From the NCBI GenBank assembly GCA_964020085.1, contig OZ026597.1:6269394-6333393 (forward strand): 64,000 nt of DNA, read 5' to 3'. Shown one piece after another: positions 9,594 to 19,910 of this stretch (position 1 is its first letter; each line of letters opens with the position of its first letter). Source of the DNA: Micromussa lordhowensis. Taxonomy: Eukaryota; Cnidaria; Anthozoa; Scleractinia; Lobophylliidae. Below the pieces are notes generated by a model. It was not told where the DNA came from and searched no databases. It saw only the letters and a program-made list of their open reading frames with translations. The position numbers were made by a program, and so were the translations under genes.

Positions 9594-11383
9594 CATTTAA
9601 AGTTGTAGTTTAAATCAACCAATTTCAATTTGAGAGCGACATGAAAGAATTTCTCAGTCTTTTGATGGGAATTTTCCCTTTCTTTTATAACTTGGCTGTT
9701 CTTCTTTTCTTGGAAATTGTAATTTTTATGATTAACTGGTAGTAAGACTTTGTGTCATCCAATTCGGTCTGTAATCATACTCGTGATAAACAAATTGGAT
9801 TATAGCTGCACGGTGGTCCAATTTTGTTATCACTCCTATGATTACAGACCAAACTGGCCTCCACTCAGTCCTATTACCATTACTTATTATTGTTATTAAT
9901 AATTATCTTCACAACCTTATCAGACCTTGAAGACTTTTTACTGAGTAAAAACATACAAACTAATTTTAGGTCAAAATCTGTTAAAACTGGAACTAAACTC
10001 TATTGAAATCATCATCATAGTGTCAGCAACAATCAGAGTGTTCTTACAACTTTTGTTTGAATAAATATTACAAATAACACCAATTCTAGGGCTCTTAAAT
10101 AAATGTGCTAATGAACGTAGACTTTTCATTCTGACAGTTAGTCCCCAAATTGGCGACTTTTGTGCTGTAAGAGATTAACAAAAAGTTAGACTGTGAATCA
10201 GTATAACCATTAAGACTTCTGGTGTGTTATTTCGCCAAAATTGGCACAAACTCTATTGAAACTCTATGAAGTGAAATGTGAAGTAGCTGCCATCTTGAAT
10301 TTTCTGGTTAGTAATACAGCTACTCTGTGTATTGTCGTTGAGTTGTCAATTTCACTACAAAGATAGACAATCTGCAGGAGCAAAAATTCAACCCACAAGT
10401 TTTTGTGTGGTTCCATTAGTTTGTTTCTGATACATTGGCTTGAATTTGAGTTTGAAATGAGCCCTGTTAGAAAACTTATTTTTGAAGTCAAGAAAATTGA
10501 AAGTGTTTAGAAGGTAATCAAAACTGTCTGTTAAAACAGCTAACTATTTTACTGCTTGAACATGATTGGATGAGAGAACAAACAAACTCGGCCAAACAAA
10601 CTTCGTTTTCAGGAGGCCTTGGTTGATGTCATTTCATTGTAATTCATAGGTTACATAATTGTGCCCCTGTGATGGGAGTAAAAGAGACTAGATTCTTGTG
10701 ATTAAAATCACTGAAAAGAACTGAAAAAGCGGGTATGTAAACATCAGAAAATAACTTCCATAACTCCGACAAAGTCAGTGATTAATCTAGGTTATGTACT
10801 GTTTAAAACACTCTAAATGACTTCCCACTTCAATTTCATAACTAATGAGGACACATATGATATCTAGAGAAAACTTTGGGCTAAAAGTAAACTTGAATTG
10901 ATTTACTAGGAGGTGATATAATTTTGCCCATTTTAAAGAGTCTCCATACAAGCCAGGTTACCCAGCAGAGGAGCCATGTCAAATACAACCAAAATATTTG
11001 ATTCCATTTGCTTGCTTACATAGGGCAACCCACCAAACAAAGTTAGGTCACTATGATTTATTTTGCATGCTTATGCTACATATACATAGAGAAGAAATAA
11101 ATAAAAGGTGTCAATCTATTAATAATCAGTAGAATTCTACTAGTATACTAATGCAAATGCTGTAATCAAATTGGCTGAGCCATTGCACACTATCAGCCAT
11201 TATAGTTCACTAAATTTTCTCCGATTCTTATTGGTTTAAATTGATCACGTGACGTGATAGTGTTCATCCGCGGAGAGACACTATCAGCCCATAGTGCCCG
11301 TCTCTAACGCGTGAAGTTTAATACTAAGACCAGAAATAATTGGAATTGTTAATTAAGGGAAATTTCAGTTAGAATTCTACTAA

Positions 11384-11475
11384 AACAATTGGGTTATGAG
11401 CTTGAGATTTCTATGAGGCCTTTGGCCTCATCAACTATCACCTCATAGAAATCTTGAGCTCATAATCTAATTGTT
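11384..11475. repeat. Hairpin MITE in the U1 intron
   Basis: It opens aacaattgggttatgagctt and closes with the complement aagctcataatctaattgtt-like end (one or two changes). The arms contain gagatttctatgaggc and the centre is ctttggcctcatcaac. The terminal aacaatt resembles the hairpins at 6001 and 6924. An orthologous copy is at 53790-53881. Confidence 0.7.
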
Positions 11476-12305
11476 AAATAGTACATTTTTAAGTGACCTT
11501 CCTTGCACAGATTACATGCGCAAACTGCTGAGATACAGTAAGCCCATGGCTTTCCTAGGTTCATTTTTCTTATTTGAAGACTTGTTTTTATGTAAGTTTA
11601 CCATTTGTTTTTTTAATTTTGTAACGTCAGTTTAGCAGGGTAAGAGAACGTGACCAAGTGGATTGGTTATTTGATGGGTTCACAAATCTATAAATGTACA
11701 GGATGAACAAGTACGAAAGTATTTGTAATCCTTGGGCGATGCGTGACACTTATATTCAAAAAAAAATAAAAATTACTGATGGCATAGAAATATGCAAAAG
11801 TGTCAAATTGTGAAACATCACTAAACGTTTTGGTCATAGTCATGGCCTCAAGGAACAAAAATGTTAGACCCTTTGTATCTTCTGTATAAATTTGTGTTTT
11901 AAGTGTGTTAGGATGCAGTGACATCCCATACCTCCAACATTAAGGACATTCGCACCCATTGCTTCTATGCATCTTAACTGCGCTCAAAATTTATGTTACA
12001 ACATCACCCCTCCTCATACATCAAGCCTGCACGCTAAGAAAGAAATATAAGCTAGCATAGGGCTTAGTACTGATAACTATTGCTGATATTTGTAAACTAA
12101 AATCATCTTTTTAAAAATAGTGAAAGCTTCTACAAAGGCATGGTCTTCAATGCGTCCTATCTTGAAAGCAAGTACAGTGACCCCCCTATTTGTTGTTAAT
12201 TTGGTAAGACTAGATCTCTATATAGTTTAAGCTTCTTAATCTCAGTTTTTTATACATAGTAAGAGATTTTAATAACTTTAATTACTTGTCCTTTTCTTTT
12301 GGCAG

Positions 12306-13270
12306 ACAAATGCAAGCATTGCGTCCAACTGTTTAACCCGTTATCAGACTGCATGGAGCATGAACAAACTCGTACAGGAATGAAGTCGTTTTCATGCAAG
12401 CATTGTGAAAAGAGTTTTAGCGGCATTTCAAGTTGGAAGCGACATGAACGAACTCACACAGGAGAGAAGCCATATACATGCAAGCATTGTAAAAAGTGCT
12501 TTAGGTATTCATCAAACTGCAGGGAACATCAACGAGCTCACACAGGAGAGAAGCCATATACATGCAAGCATTGTAAAAAGTGCTTTTTGTATTCATCAAA
12601 CTGCAGGATACATGAACGAACTCACACAGGCGAGAAGCCATATACATGCAAGCATTGTAAAAAGTGTTTTAGCCAGTTATCAAACTGCAAGCAACATGAA
12701 CGAACTCACACAGGAGAGAAACCATATGCATGCAAGCATTGTAAAAAGTGCTTTAGCCGGTCATCAATCTGCAAGATGCATGAACGAACTCACACAGGAG
12801 AGAAGCCATATACATGCAGGCATTGTAAAAAGTGCTTTAGGTATTCATCAAACTGCAAGCAACATGAACGAACTCACACAGGAGAGAAGCCATATGCATG
12901 CAAGCATTGTAAAAAGTGCTTTAGGTATACATCAAACAACAAGGAATTTGAACGAACTCACACAGGAGAGAGGCTGTATCCATGCAAGCATTGTAAAAAG
13001 TTCTTTACTGACTTATCAAGCTTCAAGCGAGCTCCAGGACGCCAGCATGCCAGCTCTTTCAAACAGAAGCAACGTGATCAGTGCTTCAAACCAAGAAGGG
13101 ACCTTCAGGAGCCAGCTGCAACTCTTGGTGGCAAGAAATCTTGTATGCTGTCTTTGACGGAAGAAAATTCAAGCCAAGTTGAAAGCCTTACCTGTTGGAT
13201 TTGTCTTAAGGAATTTAGTAGCGAGGCACTTGTCATCCAACATTACGACGAACATATGAGACAAAAGTGA
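12306..13270 (+). CDS. C2H2 zinc-finger protein, main exon (U1)
   Basis: The exon starts after CAG at 12303-12305 and ends at TGA. It encodes a degenerate first finger (CKHCVQLFNPLSDCMEHEQTR, last His lost), then six intact fingers joined by HTGEKP linkers, two degenerate ones (FRYTSNNKEFERTH lacks a His; FFTDLSSFKRAPG), a basic spacer KQKQRDQCFKPRRDLQEP, a Ser/Glu-rich stretch, and a last finger CWICLKEFSSEALVIQHYDEH. Contact residues (-1, 3, 6) vary between fingers while the frame is constant; position 2 is nearly always Ser. Likely a nuclear sequence-specific DNA-binding protein. No KRAB, BTB or SET domain is seen. Start codon lies upstream, or at the first in-exon ATG (ATGGAGCATG) if exon 1 is non-coding. 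Confidence 0.85.
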
Positions 13271-14639
13271 TGCTTATACATAAACGTTATTCTAAGGTGT
13301 AGAGTTCCCTCTTATTTTTCTACTAGTCATCTTTAGTGTAAATGTGAACTCACCGGAACAAGGTTTGTGTAATTGATTCATTCATTCATTCCTGAAATTG
13401 TGTTGATTAGTTTTTTAAATTTCCATTTGGTTTATTTTTAATTAGTTTTGGAATGTTAGTAAACAAAGATCATGTTAGTAATGTTAGTAAACAAACATCA
13501 TTGTATAAGGACAACCATTGCTATAGTTAGTGAGTATTGACTTGTCATGTCATATTGTCCTCATTGAGTTATTGTTAAGAGGATTCTCATATACCCAAAT
13601 GTCCTTCGAAATGTTTGTCTAAAAGTTAAGTAGTTTGGTTGTTTTTTACTTTGTGTTGAGTAAAGTAAGAAGTGTATTAAGAAATCTTTCAAGAGCAACT
13701 GTTTGACCTGTTACAAGACTGTTATTTGTAAGCAGTTATTTGCAAGTCAGGTGGTGGGTTTCAGCCAATGAAAAGAAAGAAAAAAATTATCAAATGATAA
13801 TGACCATTATTTTTCATTCAACAATTTTTTCCTACTTTTCAGTGACCGAGAGACCTTTAAATAACTGTCTCCAAATAATGGTATGCTCATGTGTAATATT
13901 GTCTAAATGTGGTTTGCTGCAAATATTTATTCTGCCCATGTGAATTTGTAACCACACTTTTTTTGTGAAAATAGCAGATTGGTTCCTTGAGCTGCAAGAG
14001 AGTGATTTGACATCTTAAGTTGATGAAAACAAACTCGGTGATCAAATGATAAAACAACTTTTGTACCCAGATATTGCAAAGTATGGTGATTTGTCAATGT
14101 CTCGCAGGTCAATTGGTTGCCTCAGCCTTGGGCTTTGACAAACAATTCATTCCCTGGCCACTCACAAATTTACATATTTTGCAAACCTTGGTGCAATAAA
14201 TAAATGGTTAATTAATGTAGGTCATTCCGTGTCTATTCCGTTTATGGCTCCTTTGCTCTCGACATAGCAAATAGTGATAAAAAGAAATACCAAATAGTAT
14301 ACGTTAATAATGAACCTACAAAAGGAATAAATTCACACAGGCAGTTCCACACTGGTTGTGATTCCCACAATCCCTGCACTGTGATTTTTTTTTGGTCCAG
14401 TAAAAGCTACGTTTTCCTACGGCTGAAGTAATGCCCCTTCTCCCCCTCCCCCAAAATTCATTTTTGCCTTGCTCACTCCACACGCGAGTGATGTTGAATA
14501 CAGCTCCCATGAAAGTGACAAAGTAAATTTGATTGCCTGATCTACAAAATGCTCTTTATAAAGGAGCTGAAGCCAACTTTGAACAAACAGTCTGATTCAC
14601 TCCGTGCAAAGTTATTTTTATAGATTAGCATTTTACATG
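13271..14639 (+). other. 3' flank of the U1 zinc-finger gene
   Basis: No gene seen. It is colinear with 55599-56830 (U4) and, up to about 14210, with 39838-40750 (U3). It includes a tandem attcattc run near 13376 and a decayed relative of the TTATTTGCAGG foldback element (13730-14170). An aataaataaat near 14200 could be a polyadenylation signal, but it lies inside the repeat. Confidence 0.6.
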
Positions 14640-14703
14640 AGATTATCAAGGTAAGAGAGAGAATCCCCTATATAGGTCTTCTAACTAAGGTAATCCCTCT
14701 TAA

Positions 14704-15025
14704 GGTGGCTCGAAACAGTTTCCAGTACTTTCCAAGACTTAGAGCTTGATGAGTTATAACCAATCCATATCAGTTGATACCAAAATCATGGTATCAAAAA
14801 CCTGCCCAATCATTGGTGAACAAGTTGCTGTCAATTTTATGGCACAATAGGTTACCATAGCAATAGTATGACCTGGTAAACACCCTTAATTTTAGCTTTA
14901 AGCGCTTATAACTCGAAAACGAGCTCGGTGACCTCCATTTTTTATTATCGAATTGTAATCAGCATGATAAGATGCAACTTTTTGCAAAGTTTAAAAATAT
15001 TCTACGAAGGGGCGTCAGTGCCACC
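14704..15025. mobile_element. TTAA-flanked MITE, GGTGGCTC family (U1 copy)
   Basis: TTAA lies at 14700-14703 and 15026-15029. Ends are GGTGGCTCGAAACAG and, reversed, GGTGGCACTGACG. The U4 copy (56899-57222) keeps GAGCCACC at the right end, which confirms the terminus. It includes aaaacgagctcggtgacc near 14920, the subterminal motif shared with other TTAA elements here. Confidence 0.7.
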
Positions 15026-15092
15026 TTAAATTTTCGCAACGCGCGAGCAATATCCGCGGGAGAACTGGGTACAATGTCTAAAAATAACTTAA

Positions 15093-16464
15093 GGACGTTT
15101 GCGCCCAAAAACTTCCCACGCACAGATTTTTTTAAAACTTTGACTGACGGTAGAAAATGATAAGATTAGATAAAAAACGTAAAAAAAATCGGGGGTCACC
15201 GAACTCGTTTTCAAGATAAAGCGTAGCTCAGACCATAGCATTTCTACGATTCTCAGTCATTCGAGGTGATTCTGGCCGGATTCATTGCTATTGGCATATA
15301 TTTAAGTTAAAGAATCATCTCTAAGCTATGAGTGTTTAACACGGCTTATATAGGCCTAATTGATAGATCTTTGCTACATATGTCATTAAATCTGCTAGAA
15401 TTAGCCTTAAAAAAGACAACTTCTAAGTCACGCACACCTGTCTCCATGTACCAATTCGACCCTTTTTTAATAGTATATGACAAATAATTACAACTTCCCA
15501 CACACAGATTTTTTTGGTTTTTTAGTAATATATAGATTTAGGCCAGCCTAAAAGCGTAGCTCCTGGGCCGGGTTGTTCAGAGCCCGATCAAACTAGCCGA
15601 GGATAAAGTAGAATTTTGATTTGAGTTTTGTAACTTTGCGGTGAGATTTTCTGTATATTGTTTTTGTGTTTTGAATTTTAATGAAAGCAAAATACGCAAA
15701 ACAAAAGCAGTGAAAAAACTTTGTACAAAAGAAAAGGTTATAATTCGGTTAAATTTTAATCCTGGGTTAGCGTTAACCGGCTTCCTACCAACCCTACGCT
15801 GTTTACAGCAAGTTAATCCTGACATGAGCCCGCGATCTAATCGAAAAAAGCCGCACTTGGGCAGCGGTCAACTTTAAAAAGCACGTGACCTCGAGGAGCC
15901 CTGAACTTGAGCCCGCGATATGGTCACGTGATACTGGTCAGCGGATTCCTTGTTTTGACAGGTGTCAATTGACTGCAACATGGATGTCCAAAGGACGCTT
16001 TAAACCAAGGGTACATGTGCTCTGTCAATCTACAAGGAAAGCCCGCGAAAACTGAAGCCTCGTTTTGGTTTACGTGTCAATTGTGGCCGCCATGTTGCGC
16101 GACTCCACCACCGTCGCCGTCGTCGTCGTCGTCGTCGTCGTGCGTACGCGCCCACGAGCAATACCGCTAGCCATGATACACATGAGAAAATCAGTTCATG
16201 GGTTCCCTTCAGTTTCCTAATATGGGTATGGGGCTCCGCTTGGCGGCCTTCGGCCGCCGGAGCTCCGCTATAATGTAGAGAGTTAAAAAAGGAAGTGATC
16301 TGCCGAAAAAAACGTGGGGGTCACCGAGCTTCCAACAAAAATATTCGCACACCAAGTTAACGCAAAGGTCATCAGCTCTATATTTTGTTAAGTTTTCGAC
16401 TCGTTGCGCGCGCTAGAAAATGACGTGGCACGCGCGTGACCAATGAATAGCGTGCGTACTAGAG

Positions 16465-16493
<29 letters not shown>
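15093..16493. mobile_element. TTAA-flanked element, GGACGTTYGCGCCCA ends, absent from the U4 sister
   Basis: Ends GGACGTTTGCGCCCA and TGGGCGCGAACGTCC are a 15-bp inverted pair with one mismatch; TTAA lies at 15089-15092 and 16494-16497. At 57286-57289 the U4 sister has a single TTAA with both flanks continuous, a perfect empty site. The 1401-bp body holds two inverted gggggtcaccga motifs (15190 and 16317), a CGT microsatellite (about 16107-16141), a ggcggccttcggccgcc hairpin (about 16239) and CpG-rich sequence. No transposase ORF is seen, so it is non-autonomous. Confidence 0.9.
16107..16141. repeat. CGT/GTC trinucleotide microsatellite
   Basis: A cgtcgccgtcgtcgtcgt-type run of about 35 bases inside the TTAA element. 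Confidence 0.85.
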
Positions 16494-16497
<4 letters not shown>

Positions 16498-16853
16498 GAG
16501 GGATTACCTTAGCTAGAGGACCTATATGAGGGATTCAGTCTCTTATAATCGCTCTTGATAATCTCTTGCATTTTATTATTAACACTTACTTTTTAGCGCT
16601 GGTATTTACATATTTTATCGTTGGACGTTTGCGTGCCCTGATTTCTACTTATAAACGTATCTTTCATTCACTTTTTCTACAACTTGAAGATCGTCAGAAA
16701 TTGTGAGGCTGCTCCCGGATCCGTCATTACGCTAAGTGTATCATCTACAAAGCGCTTGTGGAAGATAGGCAACTTGTTCTCTATTTCTAGCTGTTTCTCG
16801 ATTTTGAACATGAAGGAGTTTGCCATGCATGAGGGGACCCAGTGGCGATCCCA

Positions 16854-18017
16854 TAGCCTGCAGAACATGCGGATTAGCGGGGCCAGCGCGATACACGAGC
16901 GGCGCGCGAAGCGAGAGGACGAGCGCGAAGCGCGAGGCCATAAAAATCCGCCTGTAGTCACACCATTGTTAATGCTCTTCCGCCCCCTTGAAATGATTGA
17001 CGTGCATTAATTAAGAAAAACCAGTCACAAAACGATTTCAATTTATTGGCGGGAAGAAATGTCAGATTTACAGTGGGTGCCGCGAAACCCGCGGCTTTGT
17101 TTCGCAATGAGTGCGGCTATGTCGCTCCGAACTCCAACGAAAGTTTATGGTAGAGGAAAAAATTCTGGCAATCCTGTTTGCAGATTTTGCCACATTTATC
17201 TCGGTCTAAAAACTACCTCAATTCCCGTTTTCGCTGTGACACAAAGACAAGAATTTAAAGGAGCTAAACTTTCAGAGTTACTTTCTGAATTAGGAATTCG
17301 CTTGATTGAATCCGACTCAAACTCGAAACGTTCTTGTCAGAAATGTGCTAGGCAAATTTTCAACTCATGCAAATTTTTGTCACATTTAAATCTAAACATG
17401 GACGATAGTCAACCAGGGAATAGCTTGCAGAATTTAACGGTGAAGAGACTCGCAAAAACCTCTCCCAGCGCATCTTTACCGAAGCCCCTCAACGCTCGAC
17501 GTGAATTACGCGCAAGAAAGAGGTTGCCAGTCGTTGGACAAAGAAAACAACCCTCCGAGATATCCCCAAGATTAGTTAGAACAGGAAATGAAAAGATTAA
17601 TGAACGTTCCAGTTGAGGTGCTTTCCTCCCTGCGAAAACATTTTATTCCCTTGTCGGTAAACTCAAGCTTTCGCTTTAGCGTAAAGAATTAATTTGAACA
17701 TGCTGTCATGCGGCGATACACGTCTGCGAAATTTTGAACATTTTTAGCTCTTAGATAGGTTTTCCCCTCATCATTGAAAAACATTCGAAGATCATGTGAT
17801 GTAAAGTAACCAATCAGCAAAAATCAAGCAATAAAGTAACCAATCAGCAAAAAACCTTTCGCCAGGCGAACGTTTGGAAGAGGATAAACAATGGTGTGAC
17901 TACAGGCGGGATTTTTTAGCGCTCCTTCCCTCGCACGCAACTCGCGCTTCGCGCTCCACTCGCTTTCGCCTAAGTTCACCTGAAATACACAAAAAACTAC
18001 GCTTGTTCTGCAGACTA
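16854..18017 (+). mobile_element. hAT-like TIR element carrying a ZAD-like ORF (U1)
   Basis: Ends TAGCCTGCAGAACATGCG and, reversed, TAGTCTGCAGAACAAGCG are terminal inverted repeats; the 8-bp direct repeat CGATCCCA flanks the element (16846-16853, 18018-18025). An 8-bp duplication and YARNG-like ends fit the hAT superfamily (inference). The element interrupts the GVAMGSPLG codons of the Penelope relic. Near the ends are CpG-rich gcgcgaagcgcgagg inverted blocks. No hAT transposase is seen. Confidence 0.8.
17059..17616 (+). CDS. ZAD-like zinc-finger ORF inside the hAT-like element
   Basis: 185 codons, starting MSDLQWVPRNPRLCF. It has CRFC at residues 41-44 and CQKC at 93-96, with hydrophobic residues between (LSELLSELGIRLIE), the C-x2-C...C-x2-C layout of the zinc-finger-associated domain (ZAD). 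The C-terminus is basic (RRELRARKRL) and low in complexity. It may be a captured first exon or an element-encoded DNA-binding protein. The U4 copy (57846-58362) is frameshifted. Family assignment is by motif layout only. Confidence 0.5.
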   Translation: MSDLQWVPRNPRLCFAMSAAMSLRTPTKVYGRGKNSGNPVCRFCHIYLGLKTTSIPVFAVTQRQEFKGAKLSELLSELGIRLIESDSNSKRSCQKCARQIFNSCKFLSHLNLNMDDSQPGNSLQNLTVKRLAKTSPSASLPKPLNARRELRARKRLPVVGQRKQPSEISPRLVRTGNEKINERSS

Positions 18018-18335
18018 CGATCCCATAGCTACACCGTCCACTTGTTCCTGCGAGTTTCCTTCGAACTGAAAGACCTGATTTTTGGTGGCGATTCTCAACA
18101 GCTCCTTCAAATTAACTGAGTTAAGTTCGTGCTCTCTGTTGAAGCAGTCGCTTTCAAAGGCTCTCTCTAAGATACTCTCGATGGTTTCGTCCACTGGAAC
18201 GTTGGTAAACAGTGACTATACATCACACGACACCAAAACCTCATGGTCTTTGATTTTCATTTCACGAAGTTGGTCGGCAAGAACAAAAATATCGCTGACC
18301 GTATGTTGGTTGACGGACATGGGCTTTAGATAAGG

Positions 18336-18719
18336 GCCATCCCTCTATCGATTTGACAATTGAAAATGATTTTAGGGAGATTGTTTTTTTTTTATTGCTA
18401 GTTCTTATTCTGAAAGTTTTTTTCGAAAAAACTTCTGTGGATTTTTTTAAACAAATAATTTGGGGGGTTAGCATGGCGCTTAGGGTAAACAACAAAAACT
18501 AGTTAGAAAACTGACTGTAAATGCAGCTGAAACCAAACATTAAACAAGTTGAATTTTTACCCTTTGTGGTAATTGTCATGTTCAGCCTCTCTAAAAACGA
18601 TTAAAAGAACCTCGACAATGTTCCAGACTAAAGTTTCAGCCCATCGTTATATCGGACTACAGTAAACCTCATATACGCTGTGACCAAGAGACTATGATCT
18701 AAATCATAGTCTCTTGCTG
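18336..18719. other. Non-coding segment with a perfect hairpin
   Basis: No gene. It ends with the palindrome agagactatgatctaaatca tagtctct at about 18689-18716 (written in two pieces). The same hairpin sits at 43801-43828 and 59447-59474, each time directly before the CTCTTAGGG repeat block. Confidence 0.65.
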
Positions 18720-19079
18720 TGACCCATCTTTCCCGGGGTACCTCCCAAATAAAAATGACGGGGATGCTCGTCGTACATTTTATGGGTTAAAAACGCGGTG
18801 TTGGTATTTCTTAGGGTGTTTAGACTCAAAAGGTGCACAGCGAAGACTTCTGCGGTACTTTTTAGGATGTTGAGCCAAAAAAATATCACTGAGGAGAATG
18901 TCATGTCAGAATTAGTACCTCTTAGGGAAGAAAAGAAATTCAAGCCATGCCCACAAAATAAGTTCTTGCTACCTCTTAGGGATTCTTTTCAAAATTTTCG
19001 ACGAGACCCCCGTCCTTTTTATATAGGGGTCACCCCGGGCCATTCTTGTCCTCAGGGATACGTGTTTTTCTTTGAATGA
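18720..19079. repeat. Inverted-repeat element with internal CTCTTAGGG repeats (U1)
   Basis: Ends cccgggg-tacctccc and ggggtcaccccggg are inverted; both inner sides carry gacgggg / ccccgtc. Inside, ggtacctcttaggg-like units recur four to five times, about 80 bp apart, which gives an open + frame (RLKRCTAKTSAVLFRML and so on). The frame differs between copies and is unlikely to be a gene. Copies are at 43846-44193 and 59487-59844. Confidence 0.65.
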
Positions 19080-19089
19080 TATTACATCG

Positions 19090-19580
19090 TAAATAGACTG
19101 CTCGGAAAAGTTTTTCTTTTCTTCTTCGGAAAAGACATTAGTTCTGGCATAACTGTTAAAGTGAAAAGCGGTCAGCCTCTGAGTGGAAATCCTTTAATTT
19201 TACTGACCTCAATGTTAATGTTAAGTACTTCATGTAAGAAAGTGACATCAGTCATTAATCTTCTCTTCTCTAATGACACGAGGTTTAACTTCTTCAAACG
19301 AATGTCATAGGGATGATTGCTCTTTGAGATAAGTTTAGTTACTCTTCTTCAGGGTACCCTTCCTAGTTTATCAATATTTCTTTTTGTATATGGGGACCAC
19401 ACCACCAAACAGTAGTCCAGGTTTGAGCGAACCAATGAGCAATAAAGAGTTCGCAAGGTCATAGGGTCATCCAGACCTTTACAAGTTCTTTTAATTTAGC
19501 CAAGCATTCTGTTAGACTTGGATATAACGTAATCTATGTGTGGGTTAGATTAGTAATAATCCCTACGTCTTGCTACAAAA
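19090..19580 (-). mobile_element. LINE RT C-terminal fragment (U1 copy)
   Basis: A decayed minus-strand copy of the fragment best seen at 59900-60347. Here frameshifts break the frame, but the DNA is colinear, including the segments for TLYCSLVRSNLD and the start near ataacgtaatctatgtgtggg. It ends at the unit boundary, where gaccctgtttatttcgc begins. Confidence 0.6.
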
Positions 19581-19819
19581 TGAAGACCCTGTTTATTTCG
19601 CGTCAGTTGGCGTCTGAGGAAAAGATTTGACCCGGTTTTGACTGTCTCTGGTTTGATTAGGCCTCTAAGAAAACGAGTCTTCTTTTCATTTTATGTCATA
19701 GGTCTTGTTGAAGATACCCCCTTCCAACCAACAAATTTTTTGACCACCCAGATTCTGGGTGGTCACGTGACCAGTCGCAACTAGGGTCTTTCTCCTAAAA
19801 AGGAGAGAGAGCGCGGCTG

Positions 19820-19910
19820 CACAGCATCGGCGCTTGCAGTCAAACTTTAGAGACTGGGTTCAAGTGTAAACTCCGTAATGGCGGCTTCCATCTGATCAGC
19901 ATTTCTAAAG
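19820..19910 (+). pseudogene. Upstream exon of U2, CxxC lost
   Basis: It is the counterpart of 8238-8328. CNLC has become CKLR (tgtaaactccgt), so the putative zinc-binding pair is broken. The donor reads AAAG|GTAAAAA, still GT but weaker. Combined with the damaged start of the U2 finger exon this suggests U2 is decaying. Confidence 0.4.

Larger units (their letters stand above)
8329..12305 (+). other. Predicted intron of the U1 zinc-finger gene
   Basis: It runs from GTAAGAA to a polypyrimidine tract and CAG (ccttttcttttggcag). It contains no convincing gene. Contents are shared with U4 in order: a TTA microsatellite at 9388-9419, short tandem ggacagtttgttat repeats at 9503-9540, an inverted-repeat element at about 9745-9880, a palindrome cluster at 11190-11310, and a hairpin at 11384-11475. 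Short antisense frames just after the donor recur in all units only because the DNA is duplicated. Confidence 0.6.
14641..16567. mobile_element. TIR element GAGATTATCAAGG, with two nested TTAA elements (U1)
   Basis: The left end gagattatcaaggtaagag and the reversed right end gagattatcaag... share about 65 bp of inverted repeat, including cctatataggtc and taaggtaatccctcttaa. The U4 copy at 56831-57345 is only about 515 bp. The extra length here is explained by the nested element at 15093-16493. A smaller TTAA element (14704-15025) is inside both copies. No transposase is seen. Confidence 0.65.
16678..18335 (-). pseudogene. Penelope-like RT relic, split by a hAT-like insertion (U1)
   Basis: On the minus strand, 18030-18335 reads ADQLREMKIKDHEVLVSCDV, stop, SLFTNVPVDETIESILERA, ending in VDGVAMGSPLGPL. 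The second part (16678-16845) continues with ANSFMFKIEKQLE and KLPIFHKRFVDDTLS, the RT motif C (FVDD). The frame joins across the insertion, but an in-frame stop follows SCDV, so it is dead. The U4 copy is at 57533-59105. The fragment has lost both ends, including the GIY-YIG part. Confidence 0.82.
8075..19586 (+). repeat. Tandem unit U1 (type-beta zinc-finger gene unit)
   Basis: It opens with gaccctgtttatttcgc followed by tcagttggcgtct, the same motif that opens U2, U3 and U5. Order: upstream exon, intron, finger exon, 3' flank with TTAA elements, Penelope/hAT composite, minisatellite-like repeat and LINE tail. The same order is found in U4 (44636-60349), with very high similarity over most of its length. 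Confidence 0.8.

Noticed and set aside
9500..9620. Short repeats (ggacagtttgttat, aatcaaccaatcacatt) as a possible CRISPR-like array
   Set aside because: Direct tandem copies without unique spacers, in eukaryotic intron DNA.
12405..13157. Second long + frame through the finger exon (MNELTQERSHIHASIVKSAL repeats), also at 26650-27369, 39050-39568 and 54814-55485
   Set aside because: It is the shadow of the 84-bp finger repeat in another frame. Stop-free length follows from the repeat, and the finger frame has the conserved Cys/His pattern.
15577..15877. Overlapping ORFs of about 80 codons on both strands inside the TTAA element
   Set aside because: Low-complexity, AT-rich, and absent with the whole element from U4; no domain.
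17874..18333. Short + strand ORFs near the right end of the hAT-like element
   Set aside because: They are antisense to the Penelope RT frame or cross the TIR.
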